The translations under genes and the position numbers were made by a program. The notes beneath the pieces were generated by a model that was not told the DNA's origin, did no database searches, and worked only from the letters and a program-made list of their open reading frames with translations. Of a stretch of 64,000 nucleotides of DNA, positions 54,641 to 63,251 are shown piece by piece (position 1 is the first letter of the stretch; each line of letters starts with the position of its first letter). The stretch covers positions 372,001-436,000 of the forward strand of contig NZ_BMMU01000002.1 in NCBI RefSeq assembly GCF_014646095.1. The letters run 5' to 3'. This stretch comes from Streptomyces lacrimifluminis (GTDB taxonomy: Bacteria > Actinomycetota > Actinomycetes > Streptomycetales > Streptomycetaceae).

Positions 54641-55633
54641 TCAGTGCTCGTGCGCCCCCTGCGCCTCCCCCGCCGCTCTCGCGCCGTGCGACTCGTAGCC
54701 GGGAATCGTCCCGTCCGTCTTCCGCACCAGGAACAGACCCGCCATCCCCATGTCCGAGTGGCTCTGCACATGGCAGTGGTACATCCACGCGCCCGCCCCG
54801 ACCCCCTCCCCCGCGATCACCTGGAAGCCGAAGGAGTCCGCCGGTCCCACGATCTTGTTGTCGACGACCTGACTCGGGTCGTCGGGGCCGGTGAGCAGGC
54901 CGGTGCGGTTGTCCGCCCAGCGGTGACCGTGCATATGGAAGGTGTGGTAGTACTCGCCGTGCGTGATCATGACGAACTCGACGCGATCCCCCACGGTGGC
55001 CTCGAAGTCGGGGCTCTGATGGCCGGGCCGGTTGTTGATCGTCATGTCGTTGAAGACGATCGTGTAGGTGGTGTCCGGGAGGATGTCGCCCTTGCGCCGG
55101 ACGATCACCGGGCCGTAGAGGCCCTTGCGGATGCCGCCGGTACCGTGTTCGGTGCCGACGACATGGTCGTGGTAGTGCCAGTAGCCGGCGCTGCCCGCCC
55201 GCCAGGTACCGTCCGCGCGGCGGCCCGGGGCGTGCGTGCGCCAGGTGTAGGTGCGCGTGCCGCCGGGTTCGACGTCGCTGCGGCTCAGTTTCGTGCCGTC
55301 GCTGGAGATCTCGTAGTCCAGGCCGTGGACGTGCAGGCTCACTGCCACGTCCGTGGTGTTCTCCAGGGTGATGTGTGCCGTGTCGCCCTCGTTCAGCTCG
55401 ATCAGGGGCCCGGGAACCGACGCCGCGCCCTTCGTGAAGCCGTAGCCCATCTGCCCGTCGGCGAGCCGCTCGACGTACAGCTGGAGGTGTCGTACCTCGC
55501 CGCCGGCCGGGGCCGTCCTGGCGAGTGCGGCGGATGCGACGGTGGCGCCGCCCGCTTCGGAAGTGACCGACAACGATGTCGCGACGGCCGCGCCACCCAG
55601 CAGCACCCGCCGATTGAAGTCACGCCTGTCCAT
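54641..55633 (-). CDS. Two-domain small laccase (SLAC-type multicopper oxidase)
   Basis: 330 residues, exported, oxidising phenolics with O2. The N-terminus [20 protein letters not shown] is a twin-arginine-type signal. Copper ligands are all present: [27 protein letters not shown] and [13 protein letters not shown], the arrangement of the trimeric two-domain laccases first described in S. coelicolor. The C-terminal tail is Ala/His-rich ([10 protein letters not shown]). ATG 55633 has GGGGAG 7 nt upstream. It is divergent from the secreted sugar dehydrogenase. Confidence 0.96.
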   Translation of the reverse strand: MDRRDFNRRVLLGGAAVATSLSVTSEAGGATVASAALARTAPAGGEVRHLQLYVERLADGQMGYGFTKGAASVPGPLIELNEGDTAHITLENTTDVAVSLHVHGLDYEISSDGTKLSRSDVEPGGTRTYTWRTHAPGRRADGTWRAGSAGYWHYHDHVVGTEHGTGGIRKGLYGPVIVRRKGDILPDTTYTIVFNDMTINNRPGHQSPDFEATVGDRVEFVMITHGEYYHTFHMHGHRWADNRTGLLTGPDDPSQVVDNKIVGPADSFGFQVIAGEGVGAGAWMYHCHVQSHSDMGMAGLFLVRKTDGTIPGYESHGARAAGEAQGAHEH

Positions 55634-55758
55634 GCCGAACTCCCCACCCTGGTACGGAAGATGCGCAACGGGAACGAAGGGAACCGGTGAGACGGTAGCG
55701 GCACGGGACCCGTTTATCCACACTCAGGACAAAGTTCGTGTCATCCCGGTCATACCCC

Positions 55759-55787
55759 TTGGCGAGTCACCGAAAGAGGTCTAGCTT
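55759..55787 (+). promoter_or_regulatory. Candidate promoter of the ThuA-sugar dehydrogenase operon
   Basis: -35 TTGGCG (55759-55764), 17-bp spacer and -10 TAGCTT (55782-55787). A transcript starting near 55794 would have a leader of about 34 nt before ATG 55828. Matches to consensus are moderate. Confidence 0.5.
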
Positions 55788-55827
55788 CCTCTGCGTTTGC
55801 TGTGACCGAGGAGGGGTGGGTGACCAC

Positions 55828-58359
55828 ATGCGGTTCACATCGCATCAGGAGTCCAGGTGTTTACGGGAGTTGAGCGCGAGAAACAGAGGCAGCGGCGGGA
55901 GCGGACGGCGACGGGCCTGGGCGGCCACCGTCATCGCCGGAGTCGTCACCGCCGGGCTGCTGTCAGGGCCTGCCGCGAGCGCGCGGCAAGCCCCCGATCC
56001 GTCGGTGACAACGATGTCCGTCAAGTCGCCGCCCGGCGGCAGCGGTGTACGCGTCCTGGTCTTCCACGGTTCTGCGGCATCCGGTGACGAGTCACCGGTT
56101 GTCAACGCCGGGATCGAGGCGATCGAGCGGATCGGACTGTCCGGCCCGGTGGAACAGCGCTTCGAGGTCGAGGCGACGGACGACGCCGCCGTGTTCACGG
56201 ACGGGCCCCGGCTCGGGACCTTCAACGCCGTCGTCTTCCTGACCGGGGGCGGTGACGTCCTCGACCCGGACCAGGAGGCCGGGCTGGAGACGTACATGGA
56301 GGCCGGCGGCGGCTTCGTCGGTGTCCATGATGCGGCCCGGGCGGAACCGTACTCCGACTGGTTCACCGGCCTGTTGGGCGCCCGACCGGCAGGCACCAGC
56401 CCAACGGCCGTACAGCGGGCGACCGTTGAGGTCGGTGACCGGCGGCATCCGGCCACCAAGGACCTGCCGGCACAGTGGAAGCGGCCGGACCGGTGGCTCA
56501 ACTGGGTGAAGAACCCCTCCGGTGAGGTGCACACCGTGGCCCGGGTGCGCGAGTCGACCTACCAGCCCGGCTCAAGCGCCAACGGCTGGGACCACCCGGT
56601 GAGTTGGTGCCGTGACTACGACGGCGGACGGTCCTTCTACACCGGCATGGGCGGCACGGTGTCGTCCTACGACGAGACGGACTTCCGCACTCATCTGCGC
56701 GGGGCACTGCTGTGGACGACCCGGCTGGCACAGGCCGACTGCAAGGCCACCATCAACGCCGGTTACAAGGCGGAGCGGCTGACGCAGCCCAACCAGCCGG
56801 GGCAGAACGACCAGATCGGTGAGCCGCACGGGCTGGTGACCGCACCCGACGGGCGGGTGTTCTACATCGGCCGTGGCGGCGCCGACTCCTCCCAGCCGGT
56901 GGTCACCGACTGGAACAACCCGAACATCGGCAAGGGCAAGGGCCAGATCCACGTCTACGATCCGAGGACCGGGAAGGTCGCTCTGGCGGGCGAGTTGACC
57001 GTCTTCGGCAACAAGGGCGGCGGGGACGAACTGCTCAAGGTCGAGGAGGGGTTGCTCGGCATCGAGCTCGATCCGTCCTTCGAGCGCAACGGCTGGGTGT
57101 ACCTCCACTACACGCCCCACGCACGGATCAACCGCGACACCAGGATGGCCGAGCGGTACGTCTCCCGCTTCACGCTCGACCTGGCCACCAACCGGCTCGA
57201 TCTGAACAGCGAGAAGGTGCTGCTCAAGTGGCCGGTACAGATCCACAGTTGCTGTCACTCCGGCGGCGGGATGGCCTGGGACTCCAAGGGCAACCTGTAC
57301 ATCGCCACCGGTGACAACAACTCCTCCCAGTTCAGCGACGGTTACTCCGGCAACAACCCCCAACCCGCCTACAAGGGCGTGTCGTTCGCCGACGCCCGGC
57401 GCACCGCGGGCAACACCAACAACCTCAACGGCAAGATCCTGCGCATCCATCCGGAGGCCGACGGCACGTACACGCTCCCCGCCGGCAACCTCTTCACGGG
57501 CCGGGAGACCGACGAGGGCGGCGGAAAGACGCGCGGCGAGATCTATGTGATGGGAGTCAGGAACCCGGCCCGCATCTCCGTCGACAAGGCGACCGACACC
57601 CTGTACGCGGGCTGGGTCGGACCGGACGCGAGTGCGCCCTCGACGACCTGGGGTCCGGCGAAGTACGACACGTTCGCCGCCATCACCCGGGCGGGCAACC
57701 GGGGTTGGCCGTACTGCATGGGCAACAAGCAGCCCTATCGGGACCGCAATCTGCCCGATCCGGCGAAGCCGCTGGGCTGGTACGACTGCGACCACCCGAA
57801 GAACGAGTCGCCGAACAACGACGGTCTGGTCAATCTGCCGCCCGTCACCGGCAACAACATCTGGTACTCGCCCCAGGGCGGCGCCCCCGACTTCCCGCGC
57901 GACGCGAACGGCATTCCGTCCTACAAGCAGGCGGAGAGCACATATCTGCTGCCGTGGCTGAAGGGCGGCGGTCAGGCCGCGATGAACGGTCCGGTGTACC
58001 GCTACGACGCGGCGAGCGCGAGCACGACCAAGTGGCCGGCCTACTGGGACGGCAAGTGGTTCGTGGGCGACTTCTACGACGCCGACCAGCCGCGCAACGC
58101 GGTCGTCACCGACCCGAAGACCCAGGGAGACGGCGGACTGCCCGTCCACTCGGAGTCGTTGAAGAAGATCGTGCCGATCGGGAACGACGGCATCAAGAAC
58201 CTCATGGACTGGAAGTTCGGCCCCGACGGCTCGCTGTACGTCCTCGACTACGGCCGGGGCTTCTTCACCTCGGACGCCAGGTCGGCGCTGTGGCGGGTCA
58301 CCTACACCGGCGGCGGCCCCACGCCCGCGGTCGGCGACCTCGTGAGGGGAGCGGAGTAG
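55828..58359 (+). CDS. Secreted ThuA-PQQ-dependent sugar (sorbosone/glucose) dehydrogenase fusion
   Basis: 843 residues. After a long signal sequence (RRRAWAATVIAGVVTAGLLS core) comes a ThuA domain (about 73-300: VRVLVFHGSAASGD, FVGVHDAARAE), then a GSDH beta-propeller (about 316-835: GEPHGLVTAPDGRVFYI, GLLGIELDPSFERNG, HSGGGMAWDSKGNLYIATGD, GWPYCMGNK). It probably oxidises an extracellular sugar using PQQ or a related quinone. ATG 55828 is used, though GTG 55816 is possible. The stop codon TAG shares its G with the next gene's GTG, so the two are translationally coupled. Confidence 0.9.
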   Translation: MRFTSHQESRCLRELSARNRGSGGSGRRRAWAATVIAGVVTAGLLSGPAASARQAPDPSVTTMSVKSPPGGSGVRVLVFHGSAASGDESPVVNAGIEAIERIGLSGPVEQRFEVEATDDAAVFTDGPRLGTFNAVVFLTGGGDVLDPDQEAGLETYMEAGGGFVGVHDAARAEPYSDWFTGLLGARPAGTSPTAVQRATVEVGDRRHPATKDLPAQWKRPDRWLNWVKNPSGEVHTVARVRESTYQPGSSANGWDHPVSWCRDYDGGRSFYTGMGGTVSSYDETDFRTHLRGALLWTTRLAQADCKATINAGYKAERLTQPNQPGQNDQIGEPHGLVTAPDGRVFYIGRGGADSSQPVVTDWNNPNIGKGKGQIHVYDPRTGKVALAGELTVFGNKGGGDELLKVEEGLLGIELDPSFERNGWVYLHYTPHARINRDTRMAERYVSRFTLDLATNRLDLNSEKVLLKWPVQIHSCCHSGGGMAWDSKGNLYIATGDNNSSQFSDGYSGNNPQPAYKGVSFADARRTAGNTNNLNGKILRIHPEADGTYTLPAGNLFTGRETDEGGGKTRGEIYVMGVRNPARISVDKATDTLYAGWVGPDASAPSTTWGPAKYDTFAAITRAGNRGWPYCMGNKQPYRDRNLPDPAKPLGWYDCDHPKNESPNNDGLVNLPPVTGNNIWYSPQGGAPDFPRDANGIPSYKQAESTYLLPWLKGGGQAAMNGPVYRYDAASASTTKWPAYWDGKWFVGDFYDADQPRNAVVTDPKTQGDGGLPVHSESLKKIVPIGNDGIKNLMDWKFGPDGSLYVLDYGRGFFTSDARSALWRVTYTGGGPTPAVGDLVRGAE

Positions 58360-60563
58360 TGCGCGGACGCAAGGCTCTCTGGACGGCCCTGCTGGCGTCC
58401 CTGTTCATGGTCCTCGGACTGACATCGGTGGCAGGGGCTCGCTCCGGCACCGAACCCGCCGCCGGACCGGCCGCAGCTCAGGTCCTCACCTGGACGGCGG
58501 ACGACGACATCACCAAGTACGCGTCCGTACCGGCCACGGCGGTGGCGGGCGCCACGACGATCGTCTTCGAGAACAGTGCGGCGACCGGCAACACCATGGG
58601 TATGCCCCACACGTTGACGTTCGACGTCTCCGACCCGGAGTACAACAACGACGTACCGCTCAACATCCTCGCCAACCCGAACGACGACCAGGGCGGCCGG
58701 CACACCGCCGAGGTCACGCTCGCCCCCGGCCGTTACCGCTACTACTGCACGATCCCTGGCCACGGCCAGATGCAGGGCATCCTCGTGGTGACGGAGGGCG
58801 GCAGCGGCGACACGACCGCGCCGGAGACCTCGGCGAATGTCACCGGTGCGCAGAACTCGCAGAGCCAGTACGTCGGTTCGGCGAGTGTGGCGATCGGCGC
58901 GAGCGACGAGGGCTCGGGCGTGGACCGGGTCGAGTACGCGATCGGCACCGACGGCGCCTGGCAGCCGTACACCGCGCCGGTCGTGATCGACCGGGTCGGA
59001 AGCCATACGGTGCGCTACCGGGCGTTCGACAAGGCGGGCAACGCCGCCGCCGAGAAGAGCGTCACGTTCACGGTGGTGGCACCGCCGACGGACGACACGG
59101 CGCCGCCGGAGACGTCGGCGACGGTGAGCGGCGAGCGGAACGCGGACGGGGCGTATCTCGACATGGCGACGGTCACCGTCTCCGCCTCGGACACCGGGTC
59201 CGGGGTCAACACGGTCGAGTACGCGGTCAACAGCGGGAGTTGGCAGCTGTACAGCGGGCCGGTGATGGTGCATCAGGTCGGCAGCCACAGTGTCCGCTAC
59301 CGGGCAACCGACAAGGCGGGCAACGTCTCCGCCGAGAAGACCGTCGCCTTCAGCGTCGTCGCCCAGCCCGCCGAGGACACCACCCCGCCCGTGACGGGGG
59401 TGACCGTCGAGGGCATCCGGAACGCGAACGGCGCCTACGTCAACAGTGCCAAGGTGACCGTCAGTGCGACGGACCACGGCGGGTCGGGTGTCGCCACGGT
59501 CGAGTACTCGCTCGACGGCGGCCCCTATCTGGCGTACACCACACCGGTGGTGGTCGACCGGGCGGGCGCGCACACCGTGGCGTACCGGGCGAGCGACAAG
59601 GCGGGCAACACCAGCGACGCACGCTCGGTGAGCCTCACCGTCGTGGCCGGCGGCGGGGTTCCCGCGCCCAACTGCCCGGAGTACGACGAGCGGTTGACAG
59701 TGATCGTCGGTACGGCCGACTCGGGGGTGTCCAACCGGGTCACCAACAATCGGTGCCGGATAGGCGAGTTGATCGAGGACGAGCGGGAGTGGACATCCCA
59801 AGCCCTGTTCCTCAAGCACGTACGGACCGTTCTCGACCGGCTCGTCAAGGACGGCGCCGTCGACGAGCGCGAGGACGCGGCGATCGAGGAGGCGGCCCGC
59901 GCCTCCGGCATCGGCAGGCCGGGTCAGACCGAGGGCTACCGCACGATTCTCGACGGTACGCCCGCGTCCTTCGCCAAGTGGCAACAGGTGGGCGGCGGTT
60001 CGTTCGCGCCGAACGGCGACGGGTCGATCACCAGCGGCACCGCGGTCGCGGGGCTCGGCATGCTGTGGTTCCCGGAGCGGAAGTACGCCGACTTCTCACT
60101 CAAGCTCCAGTGGCGGGACGACGCGCCGGGCACGGGAAACGCCAACTCCGGTGTGTTCGTGCGGTTCCCGTGGGTCCACGGTCATCCGGAGGAGGCCAGG
60201 CCGGAGTGGGCAGCCATCAAGTTCGGGCACGAGGTGCAGGTGTTCGACCGGCCCGACGGCGACATGTACAAGACGGGCTCGGTCTACGGCTTCGACCGGG
60301 TGGGACTCGCCGGGGCAGGTGTCACCCAGAAGGGCACCTGGAACGACTACGAGATCAGGGTGGTCGACCAGCACTACTCGGTGTACCGGAACGGCGTCCT
60401 GATCAACGAGTTCGACAACACCGGCGGCCAGGACTTCACCCCGCCGCGCTCGGACGATCCGGGCACGGACGGGCGGCGGTTCGCGTCCGGGTACATCGGC
60501 CTCCAGGTGCACGGCACTACCGATGTGGTCTCGTACCGGGACATCCGGATCAAGGAACTGTGA
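58359..60563 (+). CDS. Secreted cupredoxin-OmpL47 repeat-DUF1080 multidomain protein
   Basis: 734 residues. A signal peptide (residues 1-28) precedes a cupredoxin domain with type-1 copper ligands His84, Cys130, His135 and Met138 (GMPHTLTF, YYCTIPGHGQM). Three OmpL47-type repeats follow at about 151-243, 244-338 and 339-432, each starting DTxxPxT and ending YRAxDKAGN. A linker helix region (433-526) leads to a C-terminal 3-keto-disaccharide-hydrolase-like DUF1080 domain (527-734). The copper domain could take electrons from the preceding sugar dehydrogenase, while DUF1080 would bind or cleave the oxidised sugar; both are inference. Confidence 0.9.
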   Translation: MRGRKALWTALLASLFMVLGLTSVAGARSGTEPAAGPAAAQVLTWTADDDITKYASVPATAVAGATTIVFENSAATGNTMGMPHTLTFDVSDPEYNNDVPLNILANPNDDQGGRHTAEVTLAPGRYRYYCTIPGHGQMQGILVVTEGGSGDTTAPETSANVTGAQNSQSQYVGSASVAIGASDEGSGVDRVEYAIGTDGAWQPYTAPVVIDRVGSHTVRYRAFDKAGNAAAEKSVTFTVVAPPTDDTAPPETSATVSGERNADGAYLDMATVTVSASDTGSGVNTVEYAVNSGSWQLYSGPVMVHQVGSHSVRYRATDKAGNVSAEKTVAFSVVAQPAEDTTPPVTGVTVEGIRNANGAYVNSAKVTVSATDHGGSGVATVEYSLDGGPYLAYTTPVVVDRAGAHTVAYRASDKAGNTSDARSVSLTVVAGGGVPAPNCPEYDERLTVIVGTADSGVSNRVTNNRCRIGELIEDEREWTSQALFLKHVRTVLDRLVKDGAVDEREDAAIEEAARASGIGRPGQTEGYRTILDGTPASFAKWQQVGGGSFAPNGDGSITSGTAVAGLGMLWFPERKYADFSLKLQWRDDAPGTGNANSGVFVRFPWVHGHPEEARPEWAAIKFGHEVQVFDRPDGDMYKTGSVYGFDRVGLAGAGVTQKGTWNDYEIRVVDQHYSVYRNGVLINEFDNTGGQDFTPPRSDDPGTDGRRFASGYIGLQVHGTTDVVSYRDIRIKEL

Positions 60564-60603
60564 GGCGGCCGATGCCCCCGACCGACATGTCGGCAAAGGC
60601 GGT

Positions 60604-61983
60604 TCAGGGGGCGTAGGCAGCGGCCCGGCGCGTCACCGTCATGCTCATGGGGCTGGGTCTCATGGTCCCCTTGACCAGCGGGGTCACCTCCCGTCCGGTG
60701 GCGTGCCGGAGTCGCCAGTGCCGCAGCAGGGTCGCGACGACGAGCGGGATCGCCGTACGGCCGTACACCTCGCCGATGCACTGACGGGTGCCGGCGCCGA
60801 ACGGGAAATGTGCCTCCCGCTGGGCGTCGGTGACCCGGTCGGGGAGCCAGCGGTCCGGGTCGAAACGGTGCGGGAAGGGGAACGCCTGCGGGGCGCGGTG
60901 CAGGCAGTACAGGCTGAAGGCGATGTCCGCGCCTCCGGGAATCCGGTGGCCGCCGAGTTCCGCGGGACCGGTGGTGACGCGGCTGAGCAGCCAGAAGGGC
61001 GGGTACAGGCGGAGCACTTCGGCGAACACCCGCTTGAACAGGGGGAGGTTGGCGAGGTCCCCGGCGCGCAGCGGCCGGTCGCCGACCGCGATACGCAACT
61101 CGCCGAGTACGGCCTCCTCCACCTTGGGGTGAATGGCGAGGCAGTGCAGAAGCCAGGCCGCCACACTCCCCGTGGTCTCGACGGCGGCCAGCAGCATGCC
61201 GACGACCTGTTCCGTCAGTTCAACGTCGGTGAGGGTGGCGCCGGTGCGCGGGTCCGTGGCGTGCATCATCGCGGAGAGCAGGTCACCCCGGTCGCGCCCG
61301 CCGCTGCGGTACGTCCGGATCTCCCTGTCGATGATCCGGTTGATGCCGTTCAGGGCCGAGCGGAAGCCGATGTTGGCGGGCAGCGGCATCCGGTGCGCCC
61401 AGCCGACGGGGAGCAGCATCCTGCGGTACAGCCCGACGAGCAGCTGCGGGAACAGCCGCTGGATGTCCTGCCCGGCCTGCACGGTCCCCGGCCCGGAGAA
61501 CAGGGTGCGGGTGACGACCTCGGCGGCCAGCCGGTGCATGCCATGGACCATCTCCAGCCGCTGCCCGTTGTGCCAGGACCGTGCCAGCGCGTCCGCGCAC
61601 GCCTCCGTCACACGGGAGTAGTCGGCGATCCGCCGCTGCTGGAAGGCGGGTTGAAGGATCGGCCGCTGCACCCGGTGGTCGGCGGCGGGGCAACTGGCGA
61701 CGCTGTTTCCGGCAAGCGCCCGTACACCCTCGATGTAGATGCCGCCCTGCTCGAAGGTCCCCGGGTCGGCGAGCAGGTGCCGTACGAGATCCGGCCGGGT
61801 CACGAGGTGGACGGGCCTCGGCCCGACGCGCACGACGACGACTCCGGAACGGGCCGCGGGGCCCGTGTGCCGACGCTCGAAGAAGAGCAGCGGGTCGCGC
61901 AGGATCTGCCACAGATGCCCGGCCACCGGGAGGGCGCCGGGGGCGGCCGGCGGACTGGTGGGGACCGTCGAGGCCGGATTCAT
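60604..61983 (-). CDS. Cytochrome P450 monooxygenase
   Basis: 459 residues. The heme-binding loop FPFGAGTRQCIG places the axial ligand at Cys402; the I-helix AAVETTGS and the K-helix EVLRLYPP (ExxR) are normal. The proline-rich N-terminus (PPAAPGALPVAGHLWQILRD) resembles class II-like bacterial P450s that hydroxylate terpenoids or fatty acids. No ferredoxin or terpene cyclase is adjacent, so substrate and redox partner are unknown. ATG 61983. Convergent with the cupredoxin gene, 40 bp apart. Confidence 0.95.
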   Translation of the reverse strand: MNPASTVPTSPPAAPGALPVAGHLWQILRDPLLFFERRHTGPAARSGVVVVRVGPRPVHLVTRPDLVRHLLADPGTFEQGGIYIEGVRALAGNSVASCPAADHRVQRPILQPAFQQRRIADYSRVTEACADALARSWHNGQRLEMVHGMHRLAAEVVTRTLFSGPGTVQAGQDIQRLFPQLLVGLYRRMLLPVGWAHRMPLPANIGFRSALNGINRIIDREIRTYRSGGRDRGDLLSAMMHATDPRTGATLTDVELTEQVVGMLLAAVETTGSVAAWLLHCLAIHPKVEEAVLGELRIAVGDRPLRAGDLANLPLFKRVFAEVLRLYPPFWLLSRVTTGPAELGGHRIPGGADIAFSLYCLHRAPQAFPFPHRFDPDRWLPDRVTDAQREAHFPFGAGTRQCIGEVYGRTAIPLVVATLLRHWRLRHATGREVTPLVKGTMRPSPMSMTVTRRAAAYAP

Positions 61984-62166
61984 GGTGCGCTTCCCCCAGG
62001 GTCGAACTCGGACGTGTGCCGGGCAGAGCCCGTACGGTCGCAGGTCCGACCGCCGCCGAGGAAGGCGCCCGGAGACAGCGCCCGTTGCACCCGAGCGGCT
62101 CGACTCCCGCCCCGTGCGCCCCTGACGTGTCCTCTGATCCCTTGTGTACGTGCCGAGTTGGCGAAG

Positions 62167-63177
62167 TCAGGCCTTGCGGGCGCGACTTGGCTGTACGCGC
62201 CTGGGCTCGCCCGGCATCTTCGGGTACTCCGGGGGATACGGCAGGTCACCGAGTCCGTGCTCGTGTTCGTCGCGGGTGGCGAGTTCGAGCAGGGCGTCGA
62301 GAGAGAAGGCGTGGTCGTCCATGTCCGCGTGGACGTCGCCGAGTTGGGCGAATCGGCCTGGCATGGTCGCGAGGTCGAAGTCACGGGGGTGCGCGTCGCC
62401 GACCTCCTCCCACTTCAGCGGCGCCGAGACCGGAGCGTGCGCGTGGGGCCGTACGGAGTAGGCGGACGCGATGGTGCGGTCTCGTGCGGTCTGGTTGTAG
62501 TCGACGAAGATCCGCTCCCCGCGTTCCTCCTTCCACCACTTCGTGGTCACCTGCTCCGGCATGCGCCGTTCCAGCTCCCGCCCGACGGCGATCGCAGCCC
62601 GCCGCACCTGGGTGAACGTCCACCTCGGTTCGATCGGCACGAAGACATGCAGCCCTCGGCCGCCGGAGGTCTTGGGCCAGCCGCGCAGACCGCCGAACTC
62701 GTCGAGCACGGCGCGCAGTTCGTGCGCCGCGCGCACCGCGTCGTCGTAGTCCGTGCCGGGCTGCGGGTCGAGGTCGATGCGCAGTTCGTCGGGGTGGTCG
62801 ACGTCGGCGCGGCGCACCGGCCAGGGATGGAAGGTGAGCGTGCCGAACTGCGCGGCCCACAGCACGGCGGCGACCTCGGTCGGACACATCTCGTCGGCGC
62901 TGCGACCGCTGGGGAAGGTGATGTGGGCGGTCGGGATCCAGTCGGGCATGTTCTTGGGCGCCCGCTTCTGGAAGAAGTTCTCGCCGGTCACCCCGTCCGG
63001 ACAACGCTCCAGGGTGGTGGGCCGGTCGCGCAGTGCCCGCAGGATGCCGGGGCCGACGGCGAGGTAGTACTGGGCGAGGTCGAGCTTGGTGAAGCCACGC
63101 TCCGGAAAGAACACCTTGTCCGGGCTGGACAGCCGTACTGTCCGGCCGAACGCTTCCAGCTCCACTGCTTCGCCCAT
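62167..63177 (-). CDS. LigD-type polymerase domain protein (NHEJ primase-polymerase)
   Basis: 336 residues, stand-alone polymerase domain of bacterial non-homologous end joining. It has VFFPERGFTKLDLAQYY, FFQKRAPKNMPDW, the metal-binding ELRIDLDPQPG (Asp-x-Asp), TSGGRGLHVFVPIEP and VDYNQTARDRTIASAYS. Start ATG 63177 (MGEAVELEAFG). It is divergent from an ATP-dependent ligase gene only 74 bp away, so the pair splits the activities fused in LigD of other bacteria. No Ku gene is in the window. Confidence 0.93.
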   Translation of the reverse strand: MGEAVELEAFGRTVRLSSPDKVFFPERGFTKLDLAQYYLAVGPGILRALRDRPTTLERCPDGVTGENFFQKRAPKNMPDWIPTAHITFPSGRSADEMCPTEVAAVLWAAQFGTLTFHPWPVRRADVDHPDELRIDLDPQPGTDYDDAVRAAHELRAVLDEFGGLRGWPKTSGGRGLHVFVPIEPRWTFTQVRRAAIAVGRELERRMPEQVTTKWWKEERGERIFVDYNQTARDRTIASAYSVRPHAHAPVSAPLKWEEVGDAHPRDFDLATMPGRFAQLGDVHADMDDHAFSLDALLELATRDEHEHGLGDLPYPPEYPKMPGEPRRVQPSRARKA

Positions 63178-63251
63178 GCGAGCCACGGTAGGCCTACCGC
63201 ACCAAGCTCGCATACCGGGCGATCACGGTCGAGGGCGCGCAGAATCGGAGC

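Noticed and set aside
60604..61983. P450 as part of a terpene biosynthetic cluster
   Set aside because: No terpene cyclase, ferredoxin or reductase is adjacent, and the hopanoid genes are over 40 kb away.
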